A DNA stretch of 64,000 bases from Pseudomonas sp. Root71 (GTDB lineage: Bacteria > Pseudomonadota > Gammaproteobacteria > Pseudomonadales > Pseudomonadaceae), in assembly GCF_001429045.1 (NCBI RefSeq), contig NZ_LMHY01000022.1:204724-268723 (forward strand), given 5' to 3'. Position 1 is the first letter of the stretch; the number at the start of each line of letters is the position of its first letter. The notes beneath the pieces were generated by a model. The model saw only the letters and a list, made by a program, of their open reading frames with translations, did no database searches and was not told the DNA's origin. Below, piece by piece: positions 36,101 to 44,601 of the stretch. Made by a program: the position numbers and the translations under genes.

Positions 36101-37255
36101 ATGTCGATCTTCGAACGAAATATTCATGGTGCGGGCCAGTGGAAAGACTGGCGCTGGCAGCAGAAGAATGCCGTGCGTGATGAACTTGCACTTCGCGTGG
36201 CATGCGGCGGCTGGAGTGAAGATATCACCGCTCATATTGAGCGAAACTTGCAAGACCGTAAGATGCAAATTACACCCTACTATATTGATCTGATCATGCG
36301 CTCGCTCGATAGCGGCCCGGTGACGGAACATCCACTGTGGAAACAGGTGGTGCCCTACTGGAATGAACATGTGCCGGGTGACTACGACGGCACTTCGGAG
36401 AATTGGGAGCTGCATCATGAGATGAAGACTCCTATCTGCCAACACAAGTACGATAATCGCGTCATCTTGCGGATGACTAATACCTGCAATGCGTATTGCC
36501 AGTTCTGCTTTGAAGCCTTGCGTACCTTGCAGGTCGATACCGAGAAAGCCAATGCCAATACCAACTCATTCCTGGAATCGGTGGAGTATGTGCGCGACAA
36601 CCCTGCCATTGAAGAGGTGATTCTCAGCGGTGGCGATCCCTTGATGTTGGCTGACCGCAGGCTAGAAGAGAACCTGGCGACGTTGCGCTCAATCAGCAAC
36701 GACCTGCTTATCCGTATTCATTCGCGAGCCCTAAGCTTTAACCCGTTTCGCATCACCGATGAACTGGTCGCAATGCTGGAAAAGTACAACGTCAACGCCT
36801 TTGGTGTGCATGTATGCCACCCGCTTGAACTGAGTGCTGACTTTGCCGCCGCGGTTAAACGTATTCAGAGTGTGGTGCCGATTGTCTTCTCTAACATGCC
36901 ATTGTTGTGTGGAGTGAATGACGATGAAAAAACATTACATAAACTGTTTATCGATCTTTATCGCTTGGGTGTAAAACCATATTACTTGTACCACTTCATG
37001 CCGTTCTCACCGGGCGCATCGGAATACAAGGCATCAATCAGCCAGGTCATCGCCATTATGGATCGCCTTAAGCGGCGTGTATCCAACATTGCCATGCCCG
37101 AATATGTTCTACCGCACGCACAAGGCAAATTCACCGTGCCCTTGTTGGATTTTGAGAAACCTGAAAATTTACCGCATTTTGAAGTTCTCGATGGGCAGCG
37201 CCATTACCGGTTCCGTAACTGGGAAGGGCAATGGTGCAGTTGGCACGACGCGTGA
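36101..37255 (+). CDS. KamA-family radical SAM aminomutase, substrate unknown
   Basis: 384-residue PLP- and SAM-dependent enzyme of the lysine 2,3-aminomutase family. The iron-sulfur motif is Cys129-x3-Cys133-x2-Cys136 in TCNAYCQFCF; the N-terminal WKDWRWQQKNAVR and the LSGGDPLML motif are typical. The PLP lysine is Lys343 in HAQGKFTVP. The two Asp residues that bind the lysine side chain in the clostridial enzyme appear absent (YQCDLS-like region reads YHFMPFS; VVDAP-like region reads VLPHAQ), so the substrate is probably not lysine. First gene of an accessory four-gene operon; expected product a beta-amino acid. Confidence 0.85.
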   Translation: MSIFERNIHGAGQWKDWRWQQKNAVRDELALRVACGGWSEDITAHIERNLQDRKMQITPYYIDLIMRSLDSGPVTEHPLWKQVVPYWNEHVPGDYDGTSENWELHHEMKTPICQHKYDNRVILRMTNTCNAYCQFCFEALRTLQVDTEKANANTNSFLESVEYVRDNPAIEEVILSGGDPLMLADRRLEENLATLRSISNDLLIRIHSRALSFNPFRITDELVAMLEKYNVNAFGVHVCHPLELSADFAAAVKRIQSVVPIVFSNMPLLCGVNDDEKTLHKLFIDLYRLGVKPYYLYHFMPFSPGASEYKASISQVIAIMDRLKRRVSNIAMPEYVLPHAQGKFTVPLLDFEKPENLPHFEVLDGQRHYRFRNWEGQWCSWHDA

Positions 37256-37285
37256 ATCCATTTACCGAATCAGGTAGTATCCATC

Positions 37286-38653
37286 ATGAAACGAGATGCA
37301 ATTATTTTTATTGATGTCGATGACAGTACTTCTGTTCGCTATAGTTATCGTGAGCCGCACTTTGCGGCTGCCCGCGAACAAGGTTTACTTTGTTTGACGG
37401 CGGGTGTGTTGGGGCGTCATCACCTGCAACGACTTCGGGATGATAGTGATGAAGTTTTCCTGCTTGATACGTTAAGCGAAGTATCAATTTTGAAACTGGT
37501 TGGCCAACTTGATGGGCAGTACAACATTCGCGCGATTTTCTGCCACGCAGGGCATCCGTCTGCTCAAGGGGAGGTGGGTTGTATTGTTGCACGGGCCTGT
37601 AAGCGGCTCGGCCTGGTTTACAGCTGCCCTGAGGCCATTGCCGCCTGCAATAACAAGTTCCTGATGCGTCGAGTACTGGATAAGCATGAGCTTCGCTCCG
37701 TGCCGTTCGCACTTTGCAATAATGAACAAGCCCTCAAGGAGGGTGCCGATCGAGTAGGTTATCCGCTCATTGCCAAACCCCCCTTTGGCGGTGCTTCTGT
37801 GTTTATCAAGAAGTGTTCCAGCTGGGAAGAGTTGCACAGCCATTACGCGCATTTTCTCAGTAATCACGGCACTGCCGCTTGCTCGGATTTCTATGGCTGC
37901 GCGCACACCCTACCTGACGAAAACGGGCGGCAGCACGAGAATATTCCAGGGCGCAGCATGCTGCTGGAGGGCTATATCTCAGGCATTGAAGGTAGTGTGG
38001 AATGTGCGATTGTCGGCAAGTTGATCCATCCGCTGCTGATCAACGAAAAATTGATGCTGACAGAGCGCAATGGCACCGTACTCGAAAACCTGCTGATTTC
38101 GCCACCGACGTCCTTTACTGAGGACCAGTGTGAGCAGATTCGCCAATACGCCGTGGATTGCCTGCGCGCGGTTGGCCTGACCAATGCAGTGGTGCATTTC
38201 GAGTTTCGGATGACCGATGAGGGGCCTGTGGTCATTGAGATCAACCCGCGCTTGGGTGGTCTCTACGTCAACGCAGCCTTCCGTGATCTGGCCGCCATCA
38301 ATCCTTATCAGTTGTATATCTCGTTGCTGCTGGGCGGGCCGGGGATAAACGCCCAGCTCGATGCTGGAGCGCAAAAGATCGCCGACGCAGGGCAAAGCTA
38401 CTCGATGTTGGCGATCTATCCGGAACACAGCGGCTATTTCAAGGGCATTGAAGGCATGCACTACCTGGATGATAACGAGTGTGTGCTGGAATATGCCCAG
38501 CAGGAAGCCGGTAGCTATATCGATGCGGATATCGAAGAGCACTACTTGCTCAAGTGCTGGACCAAGGTCGACGATGCCGAACACGCCCATGTCCTGCATG
38601 ATGCGATCAGGCAAAACCTGCGTGTCATCCTCGATAACCCGGTTGCAGGATAG
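37286..38653 (+). CDS. ATP-grasp ligase, L-amino-acid-ligase-like
   Basis: 455-residue ATP-grasp enzyme. The N-terminal third is a Rossmann-like preATP domain; YPLIAKPPFGGASVFIKKC is the ATP-binding loop, and HFEFRMTDEGPVVIEINPRLGG carries the Mg-binding Glu/Asn. The C-terminal roughly 90 residues resemble the extra domain of dipeptide-forming L-amino-acid ligases and carnosine-synthase-like enzymes. Expected reaction: ATP-driven joining of two amino acids through an acyl-phosphate. It follows the aminomutase by 30 bp and precedes the dioxygenase by 4 bp. Lower GC than flanking genes. Substrates are unknown. Confidence 0.83.
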   Translation: MKRDAIIFIDVDDSTSVRYSYREPHFAAAREQGLLCLTAGVLGRHHLQRLRDDSDEVFLLDTLSEVSILKLVGQLDGQYNIRAIFCHAGHPSAQGEVGCIVARACKRLGLVYSCPEAIAACNNKFLMRRVLDKHELRSVPFALCNNEQALKEGADRVGYPLIAKPPFGGASVFIKKCSSWEELHSHYAHFLSNHGTAACSDFYGCAHTLPDENGRQHENIPGRSMLLEGYISGIEGSVECAIVGKLIHPLLINEKLMLTERNGTVLENLLISPPTSFTEDQCEQIRQYAVDCLRAVGLTNAVVHFEFRMTDEGPVVIEINPRLGGLYVNAAFRDLAAINPYQLYISLLLGGPGINAQLDAGAQKIADAGQSYSMLAIYPEHSGYFKGIEGMHYLDDNECVLEYAQQEAGSYIDADIEEHYLLKCWTKVDDAEHAHVLHDAIRQNLRVILDNPVAG

Positions 38654-38657
38654 CGTT

Positions 38658-39383
38658 ATGGACATCTCACAGATTTCGGCGCATTTGCGCGAGCATCACT
38701 ACTGCCACGTCCGGGACTTTCGGGAGTTAATCCCGATTGAGCCGGGTGAAGAGGAGAGCTTTCGAGCGTACTGGTCAAACCTGGTGCAAGACGAGGCGTT
38801 CAAGGAGTACACCCACCGTAAACGCCGCATCCTGCGCTATCGTTTGTTGCCTTCGCGGCAGCTGCGGCTCGACAGGAATGCGGAGTTCAAATCATCCGTG
38901 ACCTATGCCATCAAGTATCGCAAGGGCGTGAATCACTTGAGCTATTGCGAGGATGGCTTTATCAAGCATTCGCTCATGCAGAAACTACTGGCCACGGACC
39001 TTGCGGTGATCGACCCGCACCTCGGAAAGCAGACTTATACGATTGATATCCACCAGTTTCGGGTCAGGGCTGATGCGCATTCCAGCAGTCCGACCACCTC
39101 GGGGATTCACCAGGATGGCTTGGACTGGGTATTTATGCACTTCATTGGCGAGTGCAATACAGTGCCGGTGGTCTCGGAGGTCTTTGCCAGTGAAACGGAG
39201 CAAAGTCGGGTATTGAACCTGGCGATGGAGCAATTTCTCGAAACCATCGTGATCAACGACCGTAGGATTTACCACCGGGCCAGCGATGTGCGCCCGCAGG
39301 CCGATTCGGCGCCGGCCTGGCGCGATTTATTGCTGGTGAACCTTCGCAGCCTGCCACCTGACGTAGAGGCACAGCTTTCATGA
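38658..39383 (+). CDS. 2-oxoglutarate/Fe(II) dioxygenase of the amino-acid-hydroxylase type
   Basis: 241-residue non-heme iron enzyme resembling the 2OG-Fe dioxygenase family PF10014, which includes L-isoleucine 4-hydroxylase and other free amino acid hydroxylases. The iron triad is His151 and Asp153 in SGIHQDGLDWVF and His206 in RRIYHRASDVRP. The start MDISQISAHLREHHY at 38658 lies 4 bp after the ligase stop. It overlaps the MFS gene by ATGA. It probably hydroxylates an amino acid or the dipeptide made by the cluster; that role is inferred from family and neighbours. Confidence 0.83.
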   Translation: MDISQISAHLREHHYCHVRDFRELIPIEPGEEESFRAYWSNLVQDEAFKEYTHRKRRILRYRLLPSRQLRLDRNAEFKSSVTYAIKYRKGVNHLSYCEDGFIKHSLMQKLLATDLAVIDPHLGKQTYTIDIHQFRVRADAHSSSPTTSGIHQDGLDWVFMHFIGECNTVPVVSEVFASETEQSRVLNLAMEQFLETIVINDRRIYHRASDVRPQADSAPAWRDLLLVNLRSLPPDVEAQLS

Positions 39384-40612
39384 GCCACGATCCGCAGTTG
39401 GCGCGCTCGACCCGAAACGCGCACCTGATCATCTTTGCCAGAGGCGTTTCGGATTTTGGCGCGTTCCTCAACATGGTGGCGCTGTCCACCTACGTTTACT
39501 GGCTCAGCGAAAGCGTGGTGTTCGTCAGTATCTTCCTGGCGTGCCGCGTCATCGGCGGGATTGTCGCCAGCCTGTTTGGCATTTCGTTTTTCCGGCGCTT
39601 TGCGGGGCGTGGCGCGTTGGCCGGGCTGGATTTGGCCAGGGCGCTATTATTGACGCCCCTGCTAGTGCTGATACCGACACATCAGCTGAGCATCCTACCC
39701 TTCATCGCCTTTGGGATCGGCTTGTGCAATTCGCTGTTTGCCATTGGCCTTAACAGTCAGTTACCCACCTGGGTAGCGCTTGAACAGCGGGTGAGTACCA
39801 ATGCGTGGATCACCGCTGCCGCAGCCACCGGTGCGGTCTTTGGCAGTTTGCTGTCAGGGTTGCTGATCGCAACAGGGGGATTTGAAGCGGTGTTTACCGT
39901 CAACATCGGCACCTATGTCGTGGCCGCCAGTCTGATCCTGCCGTTGCGCGCGTTGTATTCAGTAGCCATTGTTGCGCATCGGGGGCTCTCTGCTGAGTGG
40001 CACGAACTGAGGAAAGGACTGCGCGGCGCGCCAGTGCTGGCCGCCATGTTGCTGATCAGCATGCTCGATACCCTCGGTAGCGCTGCCCATAACGTCGGTT
40101 GGCCTGTGCTGTCCCAGTACATTTCGCCGGACACGGCAAAAACGGTGATGGGTTATCTGCTGGCGGTCTGGGCCTGTGGCAAGTTCGTCGGTGCGCGCCT
40201 GGCCAGTGCGGTTTTGAAAGACCGTCGCACGCAAAGCATGGAACTCTTATTCATGATAGGTGTGGCGCTGATGTCCAGCGGCTTTATTCTGACCTTTCAA
40301 CAAACCGAGTTGTGGCTGGCACTGGTGTTGGTCGTGTGGGCCGGCATAGGGGATGGTTTATCTGAGGTGGCCTTGATCTCCCGCGCGCAAAGTGAGCCCG
40401 ATAGCTTGCGTCTGCCGCTGTTCAGTTTATTGACACTGATTCAGATGGCCGGCTTCGGAGTGGGGATGCTGGTGGTAGGACCATTCTATTTGGCGTGGAC
40501 CCCGGCCCAAGTGATTGTTTTATTCCATGGCTTACCTTTAACCGCACTGGTCGTCATGGGGCTATGGATGAAAAAACTGCCGATCGACGTTGGCGCATGG
40601 AGGAAATATTGA
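39380..40612 (+). CDS. MFS exporter of the aminomutase cluster
   Basis: 410-residue major facilitator with about 12 transmembrane helices, of the EntS/DHA3-like drug or metabolite exporter type (FARGVSDFGAFLNMVALSTYVYW at the first helix, a short basic cytoplasmic loop after helix 2, SLLSGLLIATGG). The ATG at 39380 overlaps the dioxygenase stop, so it is translationally coupled. In compact amino-acid-ligase clusters such as bacilysin the MFS gene exports the product and protects the producer; the same job is inferred here. Confidence 0.85.
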   Translation: MSHDPQLARSTRNAHLIIFARGVSDFGAFLNMVALSTYVYWLSESVVFVSIFLACRVIGGIVASLFGISFFRRFAGRGALAGLDLARALLLTPLLVLIPTHQLSILPFIAFGIGLCNSLFAIGLNSQLPTWVALEQRVSTNAWITAAAATGAVFGSLLSGLLIATGGFEAVFTVNIGTYVVAASLILPLRALYSVAIVAHRGLSAEWHELRKGLRGAPVLAAMLLISMLDTLGSAAHNVGWPVLSQYISPDTAKTVMGYLLAVWACGKFVGARLASAVLKDRRTQSMELLFMIGVALMSSGFILTFQQTELWLALVLVVWAGIGDGLSEVALISRAQSEPDSLRLPLFSLLTLIQMAGFGVGMLVVGPFYLAWTPAQVIVLFHGLPLTALVVMGLWMKKLPIDVGAWRKY

Positions 40613-40848
40613 GTTCAACGAAGGGGATGTATTTAGTGGGTGGCCCAACTGGCGGCACACCTCAGAGAGCCAGGCATTGTATAAATGATTTGCTCTCTGG
40701 GATCAGTTCTAGTTGGGGTGAATGGTACCCCGAGCGGAAAACCATTAGGGTGTTAGATCGAGCATTTACTAGTGAGGAATCGCTCCCTCGTCTTCCGCGG
40801 CCACGAGCACCTTCCTCCCAAAGTTCGTTCCGGGGTTACAGCCAGTAA
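40597..40848 (+). CDS. Small ORF after the exporter, possible gene fragment
   Basis: 83-codon ORF starting [20 protein letters not shown] inside the end of the MFS gene; GGAGG at 40599-40603 also allows a TTG start at 40609. The first 60 residues (to [11 protein letters not shown]) have the low-GC codon use of the cluster, while the last 20 ([14 protein letters not shown]) are Pro/Arg/Ser-rich and overlap the 3' end of nhaB on the other strand. That shift suggests a gene cut at a junction near 40790, reading through into host sequence, though a real small gene cannot be excluded. No family recognised. Confidence 0.4.
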   Translation: MEEILSSTKGMYLVGGPTGGTPQRARHCINDLLSGISSSWGEWYPERKTIRVLDRAFTSEESLPRLPRPRAPSSQSSFRGYSQ

Positions 40849-42338
40849 CTCACCGCGTACCACCCGAGCAAGCCCATCACCAGGGTGTACGGCAACGCCA
40901 TCCAGACCATTCGCCCATAGGACAGGCGCACCAGCGGGGCAATCGCCGAGGTCAGCAGGAACAGGAACGCTGCCTGGCCGTTAGGCGTCGCCACGCTCGG
41001 CAGGTTGGTGCCGGTATTGATCGCGATGGCCAGGGTTTCGAAATGTTCGCGGGTCATCTCGCCCGCCATGAACGCGCGCTTCACTTCGGTGATGTAGATG
41101 GTTGCCACGAACACGTTGTCGCTGATGGCGGACAGCAGGCCGTTGGCGATGAACAGCATGCCCGGTTGCTGGTCTGCCGGCAGCGTCAGCACCCAGTGGA
41201 TCAGCGGGGCGAACAGTTGCTGGTCGTGGATCACCGCGACCACGGCGAAAAACACCACCAGCAATGAGGTGAACGGCATGGCGTCCTTGAACGCTGTGCC
41301 CAGGCGGTGCTCGTCGGTGATGCCGGTAAAGGCGGTGATCAACACGATCACCATCAAGCCGATCAAACCCACTTCGGCAATGTGGAACGCCAGCCCGGCA
41401 ATCAGAATCAATGCGGCAAAGCCTTGCACCAGAAGCGCTGCGCGTTGGCGCGTGGTGCGCTCGGCATTGTCTTCGGCGGCGTAGTTGGCCAGCACCGCAC
41501 GGACGTTATCCGGCAGCAGCGTGCCGTATCCGAACCAGCGCAGCTTTTCCAGCAGGACGCAGGTTGTCAGCCCGGCAACCAGTACCGGCAGTGATACCGG
41601 CGCAACCCGGGTAAAGAACTCGGTGAAGTGCCAGCCCATTTCATGGCCGATCAGCAGGTTCTGCGGTTCGCCGACCAGCGTACAAACACCGCCCAGCGCG
41701 GTGCCGACGGCGCCGTGCATCAGCAGGCTACGCAGGAAGGCGCGGAACTGTTCCAGATCGCCCTGATGCAGGGTCGGCAGATGTTGGTCGTCGCTGAACT
41801 CGCTGTCCTGGCGCGGATCGTTACCCGAGGCGACGCGGTGATACACCGAGTAAAAGCCTACGGCGGCACTGATGATCACGGCGGTCACGGTCAAGGCATC
41901 GAGGAACGCCGACAGAAAGGCCGACAGAAAGCAGAACATCAGGGCCAGCAGGGCCTTGGAGCGGACCCCGAGCAGCAGGCGCGAGAACAGGTACAGCAAC
42001 AGGTCCTTCATGAAATAGATACCGGCCACCATGAACATCAGCAGCAGGATCACCGGGAAGTTATGCAGCAACTCGTCATACAGCGCCTGGGGCGTGGTCA
42101 TCTTCAGCAGCAGGGCTTCAATCATCAGCAGGCCGCCGGGCATCAGCGGATAGCATTTGAGCGCCATGGCCAGGGTGAAGATGAACTCCAGCACCATCAG
42201 CCAGCCTGCAGCCACCGGGCCTGCGGTCCACAGCACCAGGGCATTGAGAATCAGAAAGCCGACGATGCAGGCCTTGTACCAACGGGGCGAGTGCCCGAGA
42301 AAGTTGTGCGCGAACGCCTGGGCCATTGAACCGGACAT
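40836..42338 (-). CDS. nhaB: Na+/H+ antiporter NhaB
   Basis: 500-residue inner-membrane sodium/proton antiporter, the usual length for NhaB. The start [22 protein letters not shown] follows AAGGAGC on the reverse strand. About 11-12 hydrophobic segments are seen, with the conserved [44 protein letters not shown] and [20 protein letters not shown] regions. It exports Na+ and helps pH homeostasis. It lies just right of the accessory block and next to the delta-60 repeat gene. Confidence 0.95.
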   Translation of the reverse strand: MSGSMAQAFAHNFLGHSPRWYKACIVGFLILNALVLWTAGPVAAGWLMVLEFIFTLAMALKCYPLMPGGLLMIEALLLKMTTPQALYDELLHNFPVILLLMFMVAGIYFMKDLLLYLFSRLLLGVRSKALLALMFCFLSAFLSAFLDALTVTAVIISAAVGFYSVYHRVASGNDPRQDSEFSDDQHLPTLHQGDLEQFRAFLRSLLMHGAVGTALGGVCTLVGEPQNLLIGHEMGWHFTEFFTRVAPVSLPVLVAGLTTCVLLEKLRWFGYGTLLPDNVRAVLANYAAEDNAERTTRQRAALLVQGFAALILIAGLAFHIAEVGLIGLMVIVLITAFTGITDEHRLGTAFKDAMPFTSLLVVFFAVVAVIHDQQLFAPLIHWVLTLPADQQPGMLFIANGLLSAISDNVFVATIYITEVKRAFMAGEMTREHFETLAIAINTGTNLPSVATPNGQAAFLFLLTSAIAPLVRLSYGRMVWMALPYTLVMGLLGWYAVSYWL

Positions 42339-42416
42339 CGGCTGCTCCTTGTCTTGAGAAGCGCGCAACTTGCCGCAAGCGCGCCAGAAGATCAAGCGAA
42401 GGAAAAATGCCGGTGG

Positions 42417-43706
42417 TTATCCCTGGAATCGAGCGATGATCGCCTTGTAGTTTCCGTGCAGCGAATAGCCTCCCACGACGATGTTGCCATCGGCTTGCGC
42501 GGCGACACAGGTGGCGGTATCCAGGCTGGGGCCGAGGCGGGTACGCGTATAGCCGCTGCCTTTGCCAAAACGGCGATCGGGAAGGCCGTTGGGCAGGCAT
42601 CGCCCGAGAATGAAGTCTGCTTCGACACCGCCGATGGTAGCGCCCGCCGTGAGCACACTGCCATCAGGCTGTAACTGCGCGGCGGTCCACTGGCATCCGC
42701 TGTAACCGATTTCCCGCCGCTGCGGGTGTCCTCCATTGCAATGACTGTCGGGTCGTCCGTTGCTGTGCATTTTAAATGTCAGGCAGTGCATCGGCTCGCG
42801 ACTGCAGCCAAAACACAGGATTTCGCCCTCGTTTTGCTGGACCACCCGGCTGACCCGGGCGCCACGCCCTTGCGCCTTGAAGGTCATGAATCCATCCACG
42901 GCAAAACGGTCGTCGAGGCGCCCGTCCGGGTGATAGCGGGCCAGTAAGCCTTCCTCGGGGAAATTGATCGATCCTCCGACCAGGATTCGGCCATCGCGTT
43001 GTATCGTCAGGCTACCGAGCCAGGTATTCATCAGCAGGTGTCTGACCATCACGAAGCCGCGGCCATTGAACGAACAGTCCAGCGAGCCTTCGACATCCAG
43101 TCGTATCAACATACCGACGTGATCGGCCAGTTCGAAGTGATGGTTGGCCAGGATCAGGATCCGGCCGTCTTGCTGTACGGCCACATCGCAGGCTTCTGCG
43201 CCCGGCACACCGGGAGGCAGCCATTTATCGCGCATCCCCAGGGACAGATCGCCAGGCAATCGCACGACACAGCGGCCATTATCGCCAAAGCCTTGTACCA
43301 GGCGACCATCCTGATCCAGTAATGCCAGGGCCGGGAGCGTGCGGTGTGCGTTTTCGTATTGCAGGCCGGCCAGCAGGATATTGCCGTCGGGCAGGATCAG
43401 GACCTTGGTGGCCATGGCTTCGAACCCCGGTTCGAATTGCCCGATGACACTGCCTTGTTTGCCGAACGTCAGGTCTGCGCAACCATCCGCGAGCAAGCGG
43501 GCCAGGCCAAAGCGGATACCATCGGCCATGCCGACTTTTGCGGCCACCAGCAAGCGACCTTGGGCATCTATCGCAATGCCATTGGCCAGGCTGAAAAGGC
43601 TGTCGGCGAAATAGACCTGGGTTTTGCCGTTGGCGGCAAACGACGTGTCGAGGGCCCCGGCGGTGTTCCGGGTGGCGGGGTAGGCAAAAGCGGAGTGGCT
43701 TGACAT
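42417..43706 (-). CDS. Delta-60 repeat protein
   Basis: 429-residue protein built of delta-60 repeats, a beta-propeller-like module of about 55-60 residues. Repeats contain GALDTSFAANGKTQV, IAIDAQGRLLVAAKV, VAVQQDGRILILA, LTIQRDGRILVGGSI, AQLQPDGSVLTAG and VAAQADGNIVVGGYS, each a D-G-[RNK]-I-L-V-[AG]-G strand pair. Start MSSHSAFAYP has AAGGAG 8 bp before its ATG. No signal peptide is evident. Such proteins are often cell-surface or secreted, but nothing here proves it. Function unknown. Confidence 0.85.
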   Translation of the reverse strand: MSSHSAFAYPATRNTAGALDTSFAANGKTQVYFADSLFSLANGIAIDAQGRLLVAAKVGMADGIRFGLARLLADGCADLTFGKQGSVIGQFEPGFEAMATKVLILPDGNILLAGLQYENAHRTLPALALLDQDGRLVQGFGDNGRCVVRLPGDLSLGMRDKWLPPGVPGAEACDVAVQQDGRILILANHHFELADHVGMLIRLDVEGSLDCSFNGRGFVMVRHLLMNTWLGSLTIQRDGRILVGGSINFPEEGLLARYHPDGRLDDRFAVDGFMTFKAQGRGARVSRVVQQNEGEILCFGCSREPMHCLTFKMHSNGRPDSHCNGGHPQRREIGYSGCQWTAAQLQPDGSVLTAGATIGGVEADFILGRCLPNGLPDRRFGKGSGYTRTRLGPSLDTATCVAAQADGNIVVGGYSLHGNYKAIIARFQG

Positions 43707-43992
43707 GCACCGCATCTCCTTGCGAGTCGTCATGATCCAGAAGTTTGGGTGGCGACCTTATAAGGAGAATATTCAATCCCTGAATGAAGGGATGCACAAC
43801 GGTAAGAACTAACAGACGGAGGGTCGCTGTGTGCCACAACAGTGTCTTTTCGAACCAATGGCGAGCCTGCAATGTATCAGGCGCAAGCGAAGTTCGAATT
43901 AAACAGTGTCAAGTAGTGTGCGTGGCAAAAAAGACCTGCGAACCAAAGACAGGAAAAGGGCGCGGATTACTCCGGAGTAATCCGCAAAACGA
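43707..43992. other. Intergenic region without a supported gene
   Basis: AT-richer stretch between two reverse-strand genes. It should carry the promoter of the delta-60 repeat gene. A short hairpin ATTACTCCGGAGTAAT near 43967-43982 may terminate the 88-residue gene at 43993. Plus-strand ORFs here lack ribosome sites and protein-like composition. Confidence 0.5.
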
Positions 43993-44259
43993 TCAGTGCG
44001 GCATCGACCACGACTGCAGTGTGTAACCTTCCTCGCTCAATTCGGCGCGAGCCTGTTCCAGCAGTAGTTCGAGTTGCGCAGGATCGGAATAGGCGCTGCT
44101 TGGGATCTGCTTGCGGCCAATGCTGGTGCTGGTGCGGTCGATAACGGTCAGGCTGAGTTCACCGTTACCGTCTTGTGGGGCCCAGGCCACGCACTTGAAA
44201 GGTTTGAATGCGCGGTCGGCAATCAGAAGTGCTTCGTTGATACGGAGCGGGGCGTTCAT
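43993..44259 (-). CDS. Conserved small protein of unknown function, 88 residues
   Basis: 88-residue soluble protein starting MNAPLRINEALLIADRAFKP. It contains a beta-rich middle (FKCVAWAPQDGNGELSLTVIDR) and a helical C-terminus (LELLLEQARAELSEEGYTLQSW). No signal peptide or membrane segment. GAGAGAAG precedes the ATG at 44259, which is preferred over one 8 codons upstream. It is divergent from the sigma-54 activator. No family recognised. Confidence 0.72.
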   Translation of the reverse strand: MNAPLRINEALLIADRAFKPFKCVAWAPQDGNGELSLTVIDRTSTSIGRKQIPSSAYSDPAQLELLLEQARAELSEEGYTLQSWSMPH

Positions 44260-44601
44260 AGGGTCTTCTCTCTCTATGCCCAATCAAGTGACAGGCCGAC
44301 GGTTGGGCTTACCGTTCAGCTGGTTACTTGTACTGATGCCCGCAACCGGGGTTTGGGTCACACACAATCAAAAGAATTTTCCACTTTATTTCACATAATC
44401 AAGAATGAGCCTGACATTGAAAGCTGAATGAAAGGAAAGAGTCGTTAGGTGACTAACATAATCGCAACTTATAACCGGTTTTATGACCCTCCTATAGTCA
44501 AACAGTACAAGGCCCTGTCAAATTCTTGCTAATGTTACAGTCAGGTCTGCCAAATGACTGTTTTTAATAAATTTTCGCAAATTTGGCGCCAAGGAACAGT
44601 C
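44260..44601. other. AT-rich divergent promoter region
   Basis: 342 bp between the small-protein gene and the sigma-54 activator. It is clearly AT-richer than its neighbours (for example TTTTTAATAAATTTTCGCAAATTTGG at 44560-44586) and should hold promoters for both. No clean operator repeat was identified. Confidence 0.5.

Noticed and set aside
36101..40848. Ribosomal peptide (RiPP) cluster with the small ORF as precursor
   Set aside because: The radical SAM protein is KamA-like with a PLP lysine rather than a SPASM/RiPP enzyme, and the small ORF has no leader/core division; a dipeptide-type pathway fits better.
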